NCBI GenBank assembly: GCA_003220595.1
Contig: QHSZ01000055.1
Coordinates: 1-34,680 of the forward strand
DNA from: Candidatus Rokuibacteriota bacterium
GTDB taxonomy: Bacteria; Methylomirabilota; Methylomirabilia; Rokubacteriales; CSP1-6
Direction of reading: 5' to 3'
Length of the DNA: 34,680 nt
Within the stretch, counting starts at the first letter, position 1. The number at the start of each line of letters is the position of its first letter. The notes beneath the pieces are model-generated. The model did no database searches, was not told where the DNA came from, and saw nothing but the letters and a program-made list of their open reading frames with translations. Of the stretch, positions 16,196 through 23,962 are shown in pieces. A program made the translations under genes and the position numbers.

Positions 16196-16237
16196 CCTAT
16201 CATTCTGGCCGGGGGCCGTCAATGGCTGAAATCGCGG

Positions 16238-17395
16238 CTAGGCCCGTAGGAGCTCGCGCGCGACGACGACGCGCTGGATCTGGTTGGTGCCCTCGTAGAT
16301 CTGGGTGACCTTCGCGTCGCGCATGAAGCGCTCGACCGGATACTCGCGCGTGTACCCGTAGCCGCCGAAGACCTGGACGGCGTCGGTCGCCACCTTCATC
16401 GCGGCGTCGGCCGCGAAGCACTTGGCGAGCGACGCCTCGAGCGCGCCCCGCGGCGCGCCCTGGTCCAGGAGCGCCGCCGCGTGGTGGACCATGAGCCGGG
16501 CGCCGTGCACATGCATCGCCATGTCGGCGAGCATGAACTGGACGCCCTGGAAGGCGGCGATCGCCTGGCCGAACTGCTGCCGCGTCTTCGCGTAGGCGAC
16601 CGCGGCGTCGAGGGCGGCCTGGGCGATGCCGACGGCCTGCGCGCCCACCGCGGGCCGTGAGCCGTCGAGGGCGCGGAGCGCGAGCCGGAAGCCCTCGCCC
16701 TCCGCGCCCAGGCGGTTCTCGACGGGCACCTCGCAGTCGGTCAGGTGGATCGCCACGGTCGGCGAGCCACGGATCCCGAGCTTTCGCTCGAGCTTGCCCA
16801 CGGCGAAGCCGGGGAACCCGGGCTCGACGAGGAATGCGGTCACGCCGTGCTTGCCGCGGCCGCGGTCCACGGTGGCGAAGAGCGTGAGGACGCCCGCGTG
16901 GCTCCCGTTCGTCACCCACATCTTGGTGCCGTTCAGGAGGTAGCGGTCGCCGCGACGGACGGCCGTCGTCGACAGGGACGCGACGTCCGAGCCGGCGCCG
17001 GGCTCGGAGACCGAGAACGCGGCCGTGATCTCGCCCGAGGCCAGGCGCGGCAGGTAGTGCCGCTTCTGCGCCTCGGTGCCGGCGGCCACGATGGGGAACC
17101 CGCCGGCGTACTGGACGAGATAGAGGACCCCGGTGGACGCGCACGCCCAGGCGATCTCCTCCACGGCGAGGCAGAAGGCGAGCGCGCCCATCTCCGAGCC
17201 GCCGAAGGCCTCGGGGATGTAGAGCCCCATGAGCCCCTGCTCGCCCAGGAGCCGCAGCTGGTCGGCGGGATACGCCTCCGTCTCGTCCACCTCGGCGGCC
17301 CGCGGCGCGATCCGCGCGCGCGCGAGCGTGCGCACGAGGTCGCGCATCCGCCGCTGCTCGTCGGTGAGCGAGAAGAGGTCACGCATCGGCGGCAT
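16238..17395 (-). CDS. Acyl-CoA dehydrogenase (upstream copy)
   Basis: A 385-residue acyl-CoA dehydrogenase of the short/medium-chain type. Motifs include [18 protein letters not shown] and [14 protein letters not shown] for FAD and substrate binding, GLRDxP-like KLGIRGSP, and the C-terminal [11 protein letters not shown] with the catalytic Glu intact. The start ATG at 17395 has GAGGG a few bases upstream; a second ATG at 17386 is possible. It is co-directional with gntR, but 77 bp containing the operator separate them, so it may be its own transcript or the first gene of the operon. It faces the exported amidase gene across a 61-bp divergent gap in which no clear promoter is seen. Confidence 0.92.
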   Translation of the reverse strand: MPPMRDLFSLTDEQRRMRDLVRTLARARIAPRAAEVDETEAYPADQLRLLGEQGLMGLYIPEAFGGSEMGALAFCLAVEEIAWACASTGVLYLVQYAGGFPIVAAGTEAQKRHYLPRLASGEITAAFSVSEPGAGSDVASLSTTAVRRGDRYLLNGTKMWVTNGSHAGVLTLFATVDRGRGKHGVTAFLVEPGFPGFAVGKLERKLGIRGSPTVAIHLTDCEVPVENRLGAEGEGFRLALRALDGSRPAVGAQAVGIAQAALDAAVAYAKTRQQFGQAIAAFQGVQFMLADMAMHVHGARLMVHHAAALLDQGAPRGALEASLAKCFAADAAMKVATDAVQVFGGYGYTREYPVERFMRDAKVTQIYEGTNQIQRVVVARELLRA

Positions 17396-17456
17396 TATCC
17401 CTCTTCTGCTATCATTGCGCCGCTTTCCCGCCTGTCCCCTCGAAAGGAGATTCGTC

Positions 17457-18584
17457 ATGGCGAGACTCAGGACGAACACGCGGCTCGTCGGCGCCCTCGC
17501 GGCGGTCACCCTCGTGCTCGCCGCCGGGCTCTACGCCGTCGCCCAGCAGATCGACGAGTCCAAGCGCGACCGCGCGGTGCCCGTCGGCGGCGGCAAGTAC
17601 CACGTGCTCCCGGCCACGCTCGAGACGACGCAGTGGGGCTGGCTCGATCCCAAGGAGCCGCCGAAGCTCGTCGTGAACTCGGGCGACATCGTGGCGGTCG
17701 AGACGATGATGCACGCGCACAACAAGGTCCAGCCCGGCACGACGATGGAGGAGATCGTCGCGCTCCGGAAAGCGAACCCCGGCGGCGGGCCTCATTCGCT
17801 CACCGGGCCGATCGCCGTCAACGGCGCCGAGCCCGGCGACGTGATGGAGATCCGCATCCTCAAGATCGTCCCCAAGGCGTTCGGCACGAACTTCAACCTC
17901 CCGGGCAAGGAGTTCCCGACGATCGGCGCGCTCGCGGCCGAGATGCCCGACGGCTTCGTCCGGTATTTCTACCTCGACTGGGAGAAGCGCCAGGCCGAGT
18001 TCAAGCCGGGCGTCGTGATCGACCTGCAGCCCTTCCCCGGCACGCTGGCGGTCGGGATCGACCCGAAGGACCCGGCGCCGCGCAAGGGCGGCGCCACGGA
18101 CCCGATGGCGCCTGTCTCGACGCTCCGGCCCTGGAAGAACGGCTCCAACATGGACATCAACGAGCTGCAGGAGGGCACGACGATCTTCATCCCCGTGTTC
18201 CTCAAGGGCGGCCTCGTGTGGACCGGCGACTCGCACTGCCGCCAGGGCAACGGCGAGGTGAACCTCACCGCGCTCGAGTGCGCCTACCGTGAGATCGTCA
18301 TGCAGCTCATCGTCCGGAAGGACCTGAAGCTCGAGTGGCCGCGCATCGAGAACCGGACCCACTGGATCACCACGGGTTTCGACGAGGACCTGAACAAGGC
18401 GATGGTCAACGCCGTGCGCGAGGCGGTGGACATGCTCGCGGCGCAGAAGACCGTGCCGCTGACGCGCTACGAGGCGTACTCGCTCGTGTCGATGGTGGGC
18501 GACTGCCGCGTCAGCCAGGTGGTGGACGTGCGCAAGGGCGTGCACTGCATGATCCCGAAGGCCATCTTCGCCACGAAGTCGTAG
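17457..18584 (+). CDS. Exported acetamidase/formamidase family protein
   Basis: A 375-residue FmdA/AmdA family amidase preceded by an N-terminal signal peptide or anchor (about residues 8-30, ending in AVAQQ). Family features are [47 protein letters not shown] and the metal-site [11 protein letters not shown]. Family members hydrolyse formamide or acetamide to ammonia and the acid; most known ones are cytoplasmic, so export is unusual. The ATG is supported by AAGGAG 8-9 bases upstream. It directly abuts the ZnuA-like gene. Amidase activity on a larger amide is possible; the substrate is unknown. Confidence 0.88.
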   Translation: MARLRTNTRLVGALAAVTLVLAAGLYAVAQQIDESKRDRAVPVGGGKYHVLPATLETTQWGWLDPKEPPKLVVNSGDIVAVETMMHAHNKVQPGTTMEEIVALRKANPGGGPHSLTGPIAVNGAEPGDVMEIRILKIVPKAFGTNFNLPGKEFPTIGALAAEMPDGFVRYFYLDWEKRQAEFKPGVVIDLQPFPGTLAVGIDPKDPAPRKGGATDPMAPVSTLRPWKNGSNMDINELQEGTTIFIPVFLKGGLVWTGDSHCRQGNGEVNLTALECAYREIVMQLIVRKDLKLEWPRIENRTHWITTGFDEDLNKAMVNAVREAVDMLAAQKTVPLTRYEAYSLVSMVGDCRVSQVVDVRKGVHCMIPKAIFATKS

Positions 18585-19490
18585 GTGCGCTCGGCCCTCA
18601 CCCTCGTCCTGCTGGCCGCCGCCCCCGCCTGGGGCGGCGGCCCGCTGCCCGTCGTCACCACCTCCACCGACCTCAAGGCGCTCGCCGAGGCAGTCGGCGG
18701 CGACCGCGTCGCCGTCGAGAGCCTGGCCCCCGCCGTCCACGACCCGCACGCGGTCGAGGTGCGGCCGGGCCAGCTGAGGCGGCTCCAGGCGGCGCAGCTC
18801 CTCGTGCGCATCGGCCTCGACCACGAGCCGTGGCTCACGCGCGTGCTGCGGACCGTGAACGACGCGCGCTTCGCCCCGGGGAGCCCGCACGACCTCGACG
18901 CGTCGCGGGGGCTCGACCTCCTCCAGACCGAGGTCGCGCGCGTGCGCGGTGAGCGCGGCGTCCACGTCCACGGCTTCGGCAACCCCCACTACTGGCTCGA
19001 CCCGGCGAACGCGCGGCCGATCACCGCCGCGCTCGCCGAGGCGCTCGGGCGCCTCGCCCCCGCCGACCGCGGCGCCTTCGCGGCGAATCGCGCGCGCTTC
19101 CTCGAGCGGCTGGACGCCGGGCTCCTGCGCTGGGGCGCGACGCTCGCCCCGTACGGGGGCGCCCGCGCGGTCGTCGTCCACGACAGCTGGTCGTACTTCG
19201 CGCGGCGCTTCGGCCTCGTCATCGTCGCGGCGGTGGAGCCCGCGCCGGGCGTCCCACCGTCCCCCGCCTCGCTCGCGGCGCTCACGGCGAGGATGCGGGA
19301 CGCCGCCGTGCCCCTGCTGCTCGCGGAGCCCTCCTCGGACGTGGCGCTCGTGGCGCAGCTCGCGGCGCGGACCGGCGCCCGCGCGGTCACGCTGATCCCC
19401 TCGGTCGGCGGTGACCCCGAGGCCGGCGACTACCTGGCCCTCTTCGACGTGAACGTGGGCCGGCTCGCGCAGGCGCTCGGCGCGCGGTAA
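18585..19490 (+). CDS. ZnuA-like metal ABC transporter substrate-binding protein
   Basis: A 301-residue periplasmic metal-binding protein of the cluster A-I family (zinc/manganese). A signal peptide ends near AWG at about residue 17. Candidate metal ligands are H55 in DPHAVE, H135 in NPHYWLDP, H199 in VVHDSWSYF, and a late acidic residue near D288. The His-rich loop of many ZnuA proteins is absent. The GTG start follows the amidase TAG with no gap and has no clear Shine-Dalgarno, so translation is probably coupled. The permease gene follows after 8 bp. The metal is likely zinc or manganese by family. Confidence 0.85.
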   Translation: MRSALTLVLLAAAPAWGGGPLPVVTTSTDLKALAEAVGGDRVAVESLAPAVHDPHAVEVRPGQLRRLQAAQLLVRIGLDHEPWLTRVLRTVNDARFAPGSPHDLDASRGLDLLQTEVARVRGERGVHVHGFGNPHYWLDPANARPITAALAEALGRLAPADRGAFAANRARFLERLDAGLLRWGATLAPYGGARAVVVHDSWSYFARRFGLVIVAAVEPAPGVPPSPASLAALTARMRDAAVPLLLAEPSSDVALVAQLAARTGARAVTLIPSVGGDPEAGDYLALFDVNVGRLAQALGAR

Positions 19491-19498
19491 CACGCGGG

Positions 19499-20788
19499 GT
19501 GCTCGACCTCCTCGCGGTCCCCTTCCTGGCGTGCCTCGTCCTCACGGGCATCCACGCATACCTCGGGCTCCACGTGCTCGCGCGCGGCGTCATCTTCGTG
19601 GACCTGGCGCTCGCGCAGGTGGCGGCCCTCGGCATCGCGCTCGCATTCCTCGCCGGGCACCCGATCCGCAGCGAGGCCGCGTACTGGTACGCGCTCGCGT
19701 TCACGCTCGGCGGCGCCGCGCTCTTCGCGGCAAGCCGGACGCGCCGGGCGCCCGTGCCGCAGGAGGCCATCATCGGGATCGTCTACGCGGTGTCGGCCGC
19801 GGCGGCGGTGCTGGTCGTGGACCAGGCCCCCCAGGGCAGCGAGCACATCAAGCAGCTCCTCGTGGGCAGCCTCCTCACGGTCACGCCGGGCGAGGTCGGG
19901 GCCCTGGCGCTCCTCTACAGCGCGCTCGGCGTCCTCCACTGGGCGATCCGCCGGCCGCTGCTCGAGATCTCGTTCGGCGTCGAGGCCGCGGCGGGGCGCG
20001 CGGTACGCTGGTGGGACTTCGTCTTCTACGCGTCGTTCGGGGTGGTGGTCACGAGCTCGGTGCGAGTGGCGGGCGTGCTCCTCGTCTTCTCGTACCTCAT
20101 CGTGCCCGCGACCGTCGGGGCGCTCGTGGCGCGTGGGGTCGCCGGGCGCCTCGCGACGGGCTGGGCGCTCGGCCTCGCGGTGAGCGCGGCCGGCCTCGCC
20201 GCGTCGTACGCGTGGGACCTGCCGACGGGCGCGACGGTCGTCGTGGCCTTCGGCGTCTGCCTCGCGTCGGTCGCGCTCGCCCTCACGCTCCGCGCTCTCG
20301 CCCGCGCCGTCCGGGAGCGCGGGGCGGTGGCCCTCCGGGGACCCGGCGCCGGGCTCTGCGTGGTCCTGGCGCTCGCCGGGCTCTTCCTCGCGCTCGTTCC
20401 CCAGGCCGACCACCCGTGGTTGGCCTGGCTCGAGAGCAGGGCACCGGCCGCCGAGCTCGCGTTCCTCACGCCGCGCGAGCGCGAGACGTGGCGCGACACG
20501 CAGCAGGCACTCGCGCGCGACACGGCCGAGGTCGAGCGCTTGCGGGCCCTGCAGCAGGACGTGCAGTGGGGGACGAGGCCGATGGACCCGGAGCGGCAGG
20601 AGCGGCTCCGGCAGTTCCTGGCGAGCCGCGGCGAGATCGCGGCCGGCGACCGCGTGGTGCTGCGGATCCTCCGCGCGAAGGCGCGGGAGCGCCAGCGCTG
20701 GTGGCTCGGCCTGCCGCTCCTCGGAGCGGGCGCCGCCGGGACCTTCTGGCTGGGGCGCCCCCGGCGGAGCCGTGGCGCCCCTCGATAA
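19499..20788 (+). CDS. ZnuB-like metal ABC transporter permease with C-terminal extension
   Basis: A 429-residue ABC-3 family permease; the usual length is about 270. Residues 1-270 hold the normal transmembrane core, including GVIFVDLALAQVAALG and the coupling segment near GSLLTVTP. The extension adds a helix at 284-300, a charged soluble part at about 302-398 (324-378 may be coiled coil) and another helix at 401-419. It starts at GTG 19499, 8 bp after znuA. The ATPase subunit (ZnuC) is missing: the next gene is on the other strand. The extension may recruit an ATPase encoded elsewhere or a different partner; this is speculation. Confidence 0.83.
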   Translation: MLDLLAVPFLACLVLTGIHAYLGLHVLARGVIFVDLALAQVAALGIALAFLAGHPIRSEAAYWYALAFTLGGAALFAASRTRRAPVPQEAIIGIVYAVSAAAAVLVVDQAPQGSEHIKQLLVGSLLTVTPGEVGALALLYSALGVLHWAIRRPLLEISFGVEAAAGRAVRWWDFVFYASFGVVVTSSVRVAGVLLVFSYLIVPATVGALVARGVAGRLATGWALGLAVSAAGLAASYAWDLPTGATVVVAFGVCLASVALALTLRALARAVRERGAVALRGPGAGLCVVLALAGLFLALVPQADHPWLAWLESRAPAAELAFLTPRERETWRDTQQALARDTAEVERLRALQQDVQWGTRPMDPERQERLRQFLASRGEIAAGDRVVLRILRAKARERQRWWLGLPLLGAGAAGTFWLGRPRRSRGAPR

Positions 20789-20843
20789 CCCGCCGCGGGT
20801 AACCGCTGGGGGCTCGGGGGGAGCGGCGTCCCACCGACGTTCA

Positions 20844-21701
20844 CTACGTCGCGTCGTAGCGGTAGAAGCCCCTGCCCGCCTTCCGCCCGAGGTGACCCGC
20901 TAGCACCATGCGCTTCAGGAGCGGCGGCGGCGCGTAGCGGGGCTCGCGGAACTCCTCGAACATGACCTCGGCGACGTACATGGCCGTGTCGAGGCCGACG
21001 AGGTCGAGCAGCGTGAACGGCCCCATCGGGTAGCCGCAGCCGAGCTTCATCGCCTGGTCGATGTCCTCGAGCGTGGCGAGCCCGCCCTCGTACGCGCGGA
21101 TCGCGTCGAGCAGGTAGGGCACGAGCAGCCGGTTGACGATGAAGGCGGTCGAGTCCTTCGTCTGCACCGGCGTCTTGCCGACCGCGCGCACCCAGTCGGT
21201 GGCCGCCCGCACGGTGCCCTCGTCGGTCAGGATCGTTCGCGCCACCTCGACGAGCTTCATGAGCGGCACGGGGTTGAAGAAGTGAAGCCCGAGGACCTGG
21301 GCCGGGCGCCGGGTCGCCGCCGCCATCGCGGTCACGTTGCACGACGACGTGTTCGTCGCGAGGAGGGCGTGGGGCGGGCAGATCCGGTCGAGCTTCGCGA
21401 AGGTCTCGTTCTTGAGTTGTTGCTGCTCGGTCATCGCCTCGACGACGAGGTCGCAGGATTTCAGATCGTCGAGGCGCGTCGTGCCGGCGATGCGGGCGAG
21501 CGTCTCGTCCTTCGCCTTGGCCTCGAGCTTGCCCTTGGCGACGAGCCCCTCGAGGGTCGCGCGGAGCCGCCCGAGCCCGCGCCCGACGAGCTCGTCGCTG
21601 GCCTCGACGAAGAGCACCTGGCACCCCGCCTGCGCCGCGACCTGGACGATGCCGCCGCCCATGAGGCCGCAGCCGATGACGCCCACGTTCTTGATGGCCA
21701 T
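20844..21701 (-). CDS. 3-hydroxybutyryl-CoA dehydrogenase family protein
   Basis: A 285-residue NAD-dependent 3-hydroxyacyl-CoA dehydrogenase of the PaaH/Hbd type. Motifs are VIGCGLMGGGIVQ for NAD binding, NTSSCNVT, the catalytic GLHFFNPVPLMKLVEV, and the C-terminal MGPFTLLDLVGLD and KAGRGFYRYD. It oxidises S-3-hydroxybutyryl-CoA or a related hydroxyacyl-CoA. GGAGG sits 4 bases before the ATG. It is the third gene of a run with apt and a small secreted protein, with 25-bp gaps. Unlike the homologue at 7616, this one has the standard HFFNP motif. Confidence 0.93.
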   Translation of the reverse strand: MAIKNVGVIGCGLMGGGIVQVAAQAGCQVLFVEASDELVGRGLGRLRATLEGLVAKGKLEAKAKDETLARIAGTTRLDDLKSCDLVVEAMTEQQQLKNETFAKLDRICPPHALLATNTSSCNVTAMAAATRRPAQVLGLHFFNPVPLMKLVEVARTILTDEGTVRAATDWVRAVGKTPVQTKDSTAFIVNRLLVPYLLDAIRAYEGGLATLEDIDQAMKLGCGYPMGPFTLLDLVGLDTAMYVAEVMFEEFREPRYAPPPLLKRMVLAGHLGRKAGRGFYRYDAT

Positions 21702-21726
21702 GAAGCCTCCGGAGGCGGTGCGGCGT

Positions 21727-22020
21727 CTAGGGGCGGGCGCGTCGACCCGGCAGGGAGCGTGGCTCGTAGTGCAGGTCGCCCGGCGGGCACGGGTTCCGCA
21801 CCGTGAGGGTCACGGCCGGCGGCTCGGTCGCGCGGGGCGGCGGGCCCGAGTCGCGCAGCGACTCGTCGAGCGCCGTCGAGGCGCTCGGGGCGCTCGGCTG
21901 CGTCATGATGTTGAGGAGCATCGCCGCGTTGATCGGCGCCTTCGCCTCCTCGGCGAGGACGGCCGGCGCCCACGCGGCGAGCCCGAGCAGAGTCAGGGTA
22001 GACACGAGCTCCCTACGCAT
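21727..22020 (-). CDS. Small secreted protein, unknown function
   Basis: A 97-residue protein with a clear signal peptide: basic start MRRE, a hydrophobic core of about 15 residues, and a probable cleavage after AVLA at residue 23. The mature part is proline- and alanine-rich with low complexity (PSAPSAS, GPPPRATEPP) and no recognised domain. It is co-directional with apt and the hydroxybutyryl-CoA dehydrogenase, 25 bp from each. It is probably a real gene given the signal peptide and spacing, but no function can be assigned. Confidence 0.6.
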   Translation of the reverse strand: MRRELVSTLTLLGLAAWAPAVLAEEAKAPINAAMLLNIMTQPSAPSASTALDESLRDSGPPPRATEPPAVTLTVRNPCPPGDLHYEPRSLPGRRARP

Positions 22021-22045
22021 GACTAGACTCTACCACCATCGCGAC

Positions 22046-22570
22046 TCAGTCGTAGACGATCAGGGAATGCAGCGGATAGTTCTTGAGCTTGTCGCGCCCG
22101 TGAAGGAACGCCAGCTCGATCATGAACGCGACGCCGACGACGCGGCCGCCGAGTTGCTCGACGAGGCGGAGGGTCGCGGCCATCGTGCCTCCCGTCGCCA
22201 GCAAGTCGTCGACGGCGAGCACCCGCTGACCCGTCACGATCGCGTCCTCGTGGACGGCGAGCGCGTCCCGGCCGTACTCGAGCTCGTACTCCACCTCGAC
22301 CGTCTTCCCCGGCAGCTTGCCGAGCTTCCGCACCGGCACGAAGCCGGCGTGGAGCTGATGGGCGAGCGCGCCGCCGAGGATGAAGCCGCGCGACTCGACG
22401 CCGACGACGACCTCCACACGCTCTCTGCGGTAGCGCTCGGAGAGCAGATCGACGACGCGACGGAACGCGGGGCCATCTTTAAGGAGGGTCGTGATGTCCT
22501 TGAAGAGGATGCCTTCGGTGGGGAAGTCCTTGATCTCGCGGATCTTCGCCCTGAGGTCGGCCACGTCCAT
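22046..22570 (-). CDS. apt: Adenine phosphoribosyltransferase
   Basis: A 174-residue type I phosphoribosyltransferase that salvages adenine to AMP using PRPP. The PRPP loop is VLAVDDLLATGGTM (about 118-130), and ESRGFILGGALA and RKLGKLPG match adenine-specific enzymes. The N-terminus has the expected IREIKDFPTEGILFKDITTLL. The length is normal. Upstream on the minus strand, TTGCGC and TAGTAT spaced by 18 bp could form a promoter that would give an almost leaderless transcript. Confidence 0.96.
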   Translation of the reverse strand: MDVADLRAKIREIKDFPTEGILFKDITTLLKDGPAFRRVVDLLSERYRRERVEVVVGVESRGFILGGALAHQLHAGFVPVRKLGKLPGKTVEVEYELEYGRDALAVHEDAIVTGQRVLAVDDLLATGGTMAATLRLVEQLGGRVVGVAFMIELAFLHGRDKLKNYPLHSLIVYD

Positions 22571-22623
22571 CGCGCGCTTATACTACCGACTCGTTGCCGC
22601 ACCGCGCAAGACGGCTCGCACGC

Positions 22624-22640
22624 ACGGTCAAAGTGACCGT
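22624..22640. promoter_or_regulatory. 17-bp perfect inverted repeat, possible activator site
   Basis: ACGGTCA-AAG-TGACCGT is a perfect 7-3-7 inverted repeat in the 237-bp gap between apt and the plus-strand orphan gene. It lies about 115 bp upstream of the sigma-54-like promoter at 22746, a normal distance for an enhancer-binding protein site, and 54 bp upstream of the apt start on the other strand. There is no T-run, so it is not a terminator. Nothing else gene-like is seen in this gap. Confidence 0.45.
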
Positions 22641-22745
22641 CGCCGTGGCACGTTGGCACCCTCCGGGCGCGACGACGGGCGCGGATGAGCGTCAACTGAT
22701 CGCAACTGCTCGATTTCATGGGCGCGCTTGCGACGACGCGCCGCG

Positions 22746-22761
22746 TGGCACCTGAGTTGCT
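22746..22761 (+). promoter_or_regulatory. Sigma-54 (RpoN) type -24/-12 promoter
   Basis: TGGCAC-N5-TTGCT matches the sigma-54 consensus in full, with the invariant GG at 22747-22748 and GC at 22759-22760 correctly spaced. Transcription would start near 22771, about 37 bases before the ATG of the orphan gene at 22808. A perfect match of this kind is unlikely by chance in a window of this size, and its position directly ahead of a gene supports it. Confidence 0.65.
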
Positions 22762-22807
22762 GCAAAGACTGTAAGGGTCGCGCCGTCAGGAGGCCTCCGA
22801 GAAAAAC

Positions 22808-23176
22808 ATGTTGCTTCCGGAGCAGGTGCAGCGGCTGTTTCAACTCGCCTTGGTCGAGTTCGCGCCGGACTGGGAGATCGCCGGCGCGATCACCGAGCTC
22901 TCGTTGAACAACGCCGAGCACTGGGTATCCGGACTCGGAACCTTCGGACTGATTCTGAGAAATCGCCAGACGAGCGGCGTCAAGGTCCTCGGCTGGCGGA
23001 CCGGCCGGATCCAGAGCGCGACCTACTTCCGGGGCATCTCCTATCGCGTCCTCGAGGCGTACGCCGATCGCATCACCGATCCGATCCGGCGCTACTTCGA
23101 GGAGATCGGCATCCTGTTGCCACAGGACGCCCCGGCGTGGTCGCCCAAGTCCCCCGAGCGATCCCACACCCGCTAA
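22808..23176 (+). CDS. Hypothetical protein behind a sigma-54-like promoter
   Basis: A 122-residue soluble protein I do not recognise. The central part (about 35-95) looks like a folded domain with alternating strands and helices (SGLGTFGLILRNRQ, GISYRVLEAYADRI). There is no signal peptide or membrane helix. An AGGAGG lies 14 bases before the ATG, farther than ideal, and is part of a GGAGGCCTCC palindrome. Its third codon positions are less GC-rich than those of neighbouring genes, so recent transfer or a distinct expression class is possible. It is flanked by a full-consensus -24/-12 promoter and a downstream hairpin, so it looks like a self-contained transcription unit. Confidence 0.65.
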   Translation: MLLPEQVQRLFQLALVEFAPDWEIAGAITELSLNNAEHWVSGLGTFGLILRNRQTSGVKVLGWRTGRIQSATYFRGISYRVLEAYADRITDPIRRYFEEIGILLPQDAPAWSPKSPERSHTR

Positions 23177-23187
23177 GCGTAGCTCCC

Positions 23188-23215
23188 TGACGCCGCCGCA
23201 CCCGCGGCGGCGTCA
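23188..23215. terminator. Strong GC hairpin between convergent genes
   Basis: A perfect 12-bp inverted repeat (TGACGCCGCCGC / GCGGCGGCGTCA) with a 4-base loop. It starts 12 bp after the stop of the plus-strand orphan gene, and its right edge contains the stop codon of the minus-strand HAD gene. It sits exactly where two convergent units end, so it probably terminates both. There is no T-tract on either side, so termination may be Rho-assisted or the hairpin may act mainly to protect 3' ends. Confidence 0.7.
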
Positions 23216-23962
23216 GGACTCAAGCCGCTCGATGGCCGCCGGCAAGGCGGCGAGACGCGGAATCACGTCGTCGGGGCGCTGGGCGCCGAGCCGCGCGGGC
23301 GAGAGACTCGTCACCTGGATCGATCGCATCCCGGCCCGATGCGCGCCATGCACGTCGAGGATCTCGTCGTCGCCCACGTGCACGGCGGCGGCGGGCTCGC
23401 CGCCGACGGCCCTCAACGTGAGCGCGAAGATCTCCGGATCGGGCTTGCGCACTCCCACCTCGTCGGAAAACGTCGTGTGCGTGAAGCAGCCGAGGAGCTG
23501 GTACCGCTCGAGGAGCTTGCGCAGCGTCGCGCCGGGCGTGCGCATGATATTGGACACGAGCGCCAGCGTGTAGCCGCGCGCGGCCAGCGTCTTGAGCGCG
23601 CCGAGCGCGCCGTCGTCGACGGCCGGCGGGACGAGCAGCGCGGGTCGCGCGTAGGCGTCCACCAGCATCGTCATGACCTCCGCGGTCACGCGCCGGGGCA
23701 ACCCGGCGTCGAGCGCCGCGAGGATCGCGCGGACATGCTCCTCGACGGGCACGTCGCGGTACTGGCTCCAAAGGCGCGCGAGGTACGCGCCCGACTCCTC
23801 GTACGCCCGATCGAGGGCAACCGCCGTCACGCGCGCGCCGACGGCCGAGGTCAGGATCGTGTTGAAGTCGGCCATGCGGCGCTTCTTGTAGCGGTTGTCG
23901 CTGCCGGGGCCGTCCAGGAGGAGCGTGCCCCACAGGTCGAGCGTGACCGTGCGGATCTTCAG
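23213..23962 (-). CDS. HAD family hydrolase with probable CTG start
   Basis: A HAD-superfamily phosphatase/dehalogenase. Motif I (TLDLWGTLL, nucleophile D9) is only reached if translation begins at the CTG at 23962, which overlaps the stop of the enoyl-CoA hydratase gene (CTGA). The first ATG, at 23875, would delete motif I and give a dead protein. Motif II (LVSN), motif III Lys (VRKPDPEIF) and motif IV (VGDDEILD) are all present, giving a complete 249-residue enzyme. The second motif-I Asp is Trp, as in some haloacid dehalogenase and nucleotidase relatives. It is the last gene of the operon. Substrate unknown. Confidence 0.82.
   Translation of the reverse strand: MKIRTVTLDLWGTLLLDGPGSDNRYKKRRMADFNTILTSAVGARVTAVALDRAYEESGAYLARLWSQYRDVPVEEHVRAILAALDAGLPRRVTAEVMTMLVDAYARPALLVPPAVDDGALGALKTLAARGYTLALVSNIMRTPGATLRKLLERYQLLGCFTHTTFSDEVGVRKPDPEIFALTLRAVGGEPAAAVHVGDDEILDVHGAHRAGMRSIQVTSLSPARLGAQRPDDVIPRLAALPAAIERLES

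Noticed and set aside
17412-19493. Long minus-strand open frame opposite the amidase and ZnuA genes
   Set aside because: No recognisable domain, and it runs across two real plus-strand genes with intact motifs, a signal peptide and a Shine-Dalgarno.
22571-22807. tRNA or small RNA in the gap upstream of the orphan gene
   Set aside because: No T-loop-like GGTTCGAnTCC or cloverleaf seen; the identifiable elements are promoter-like.
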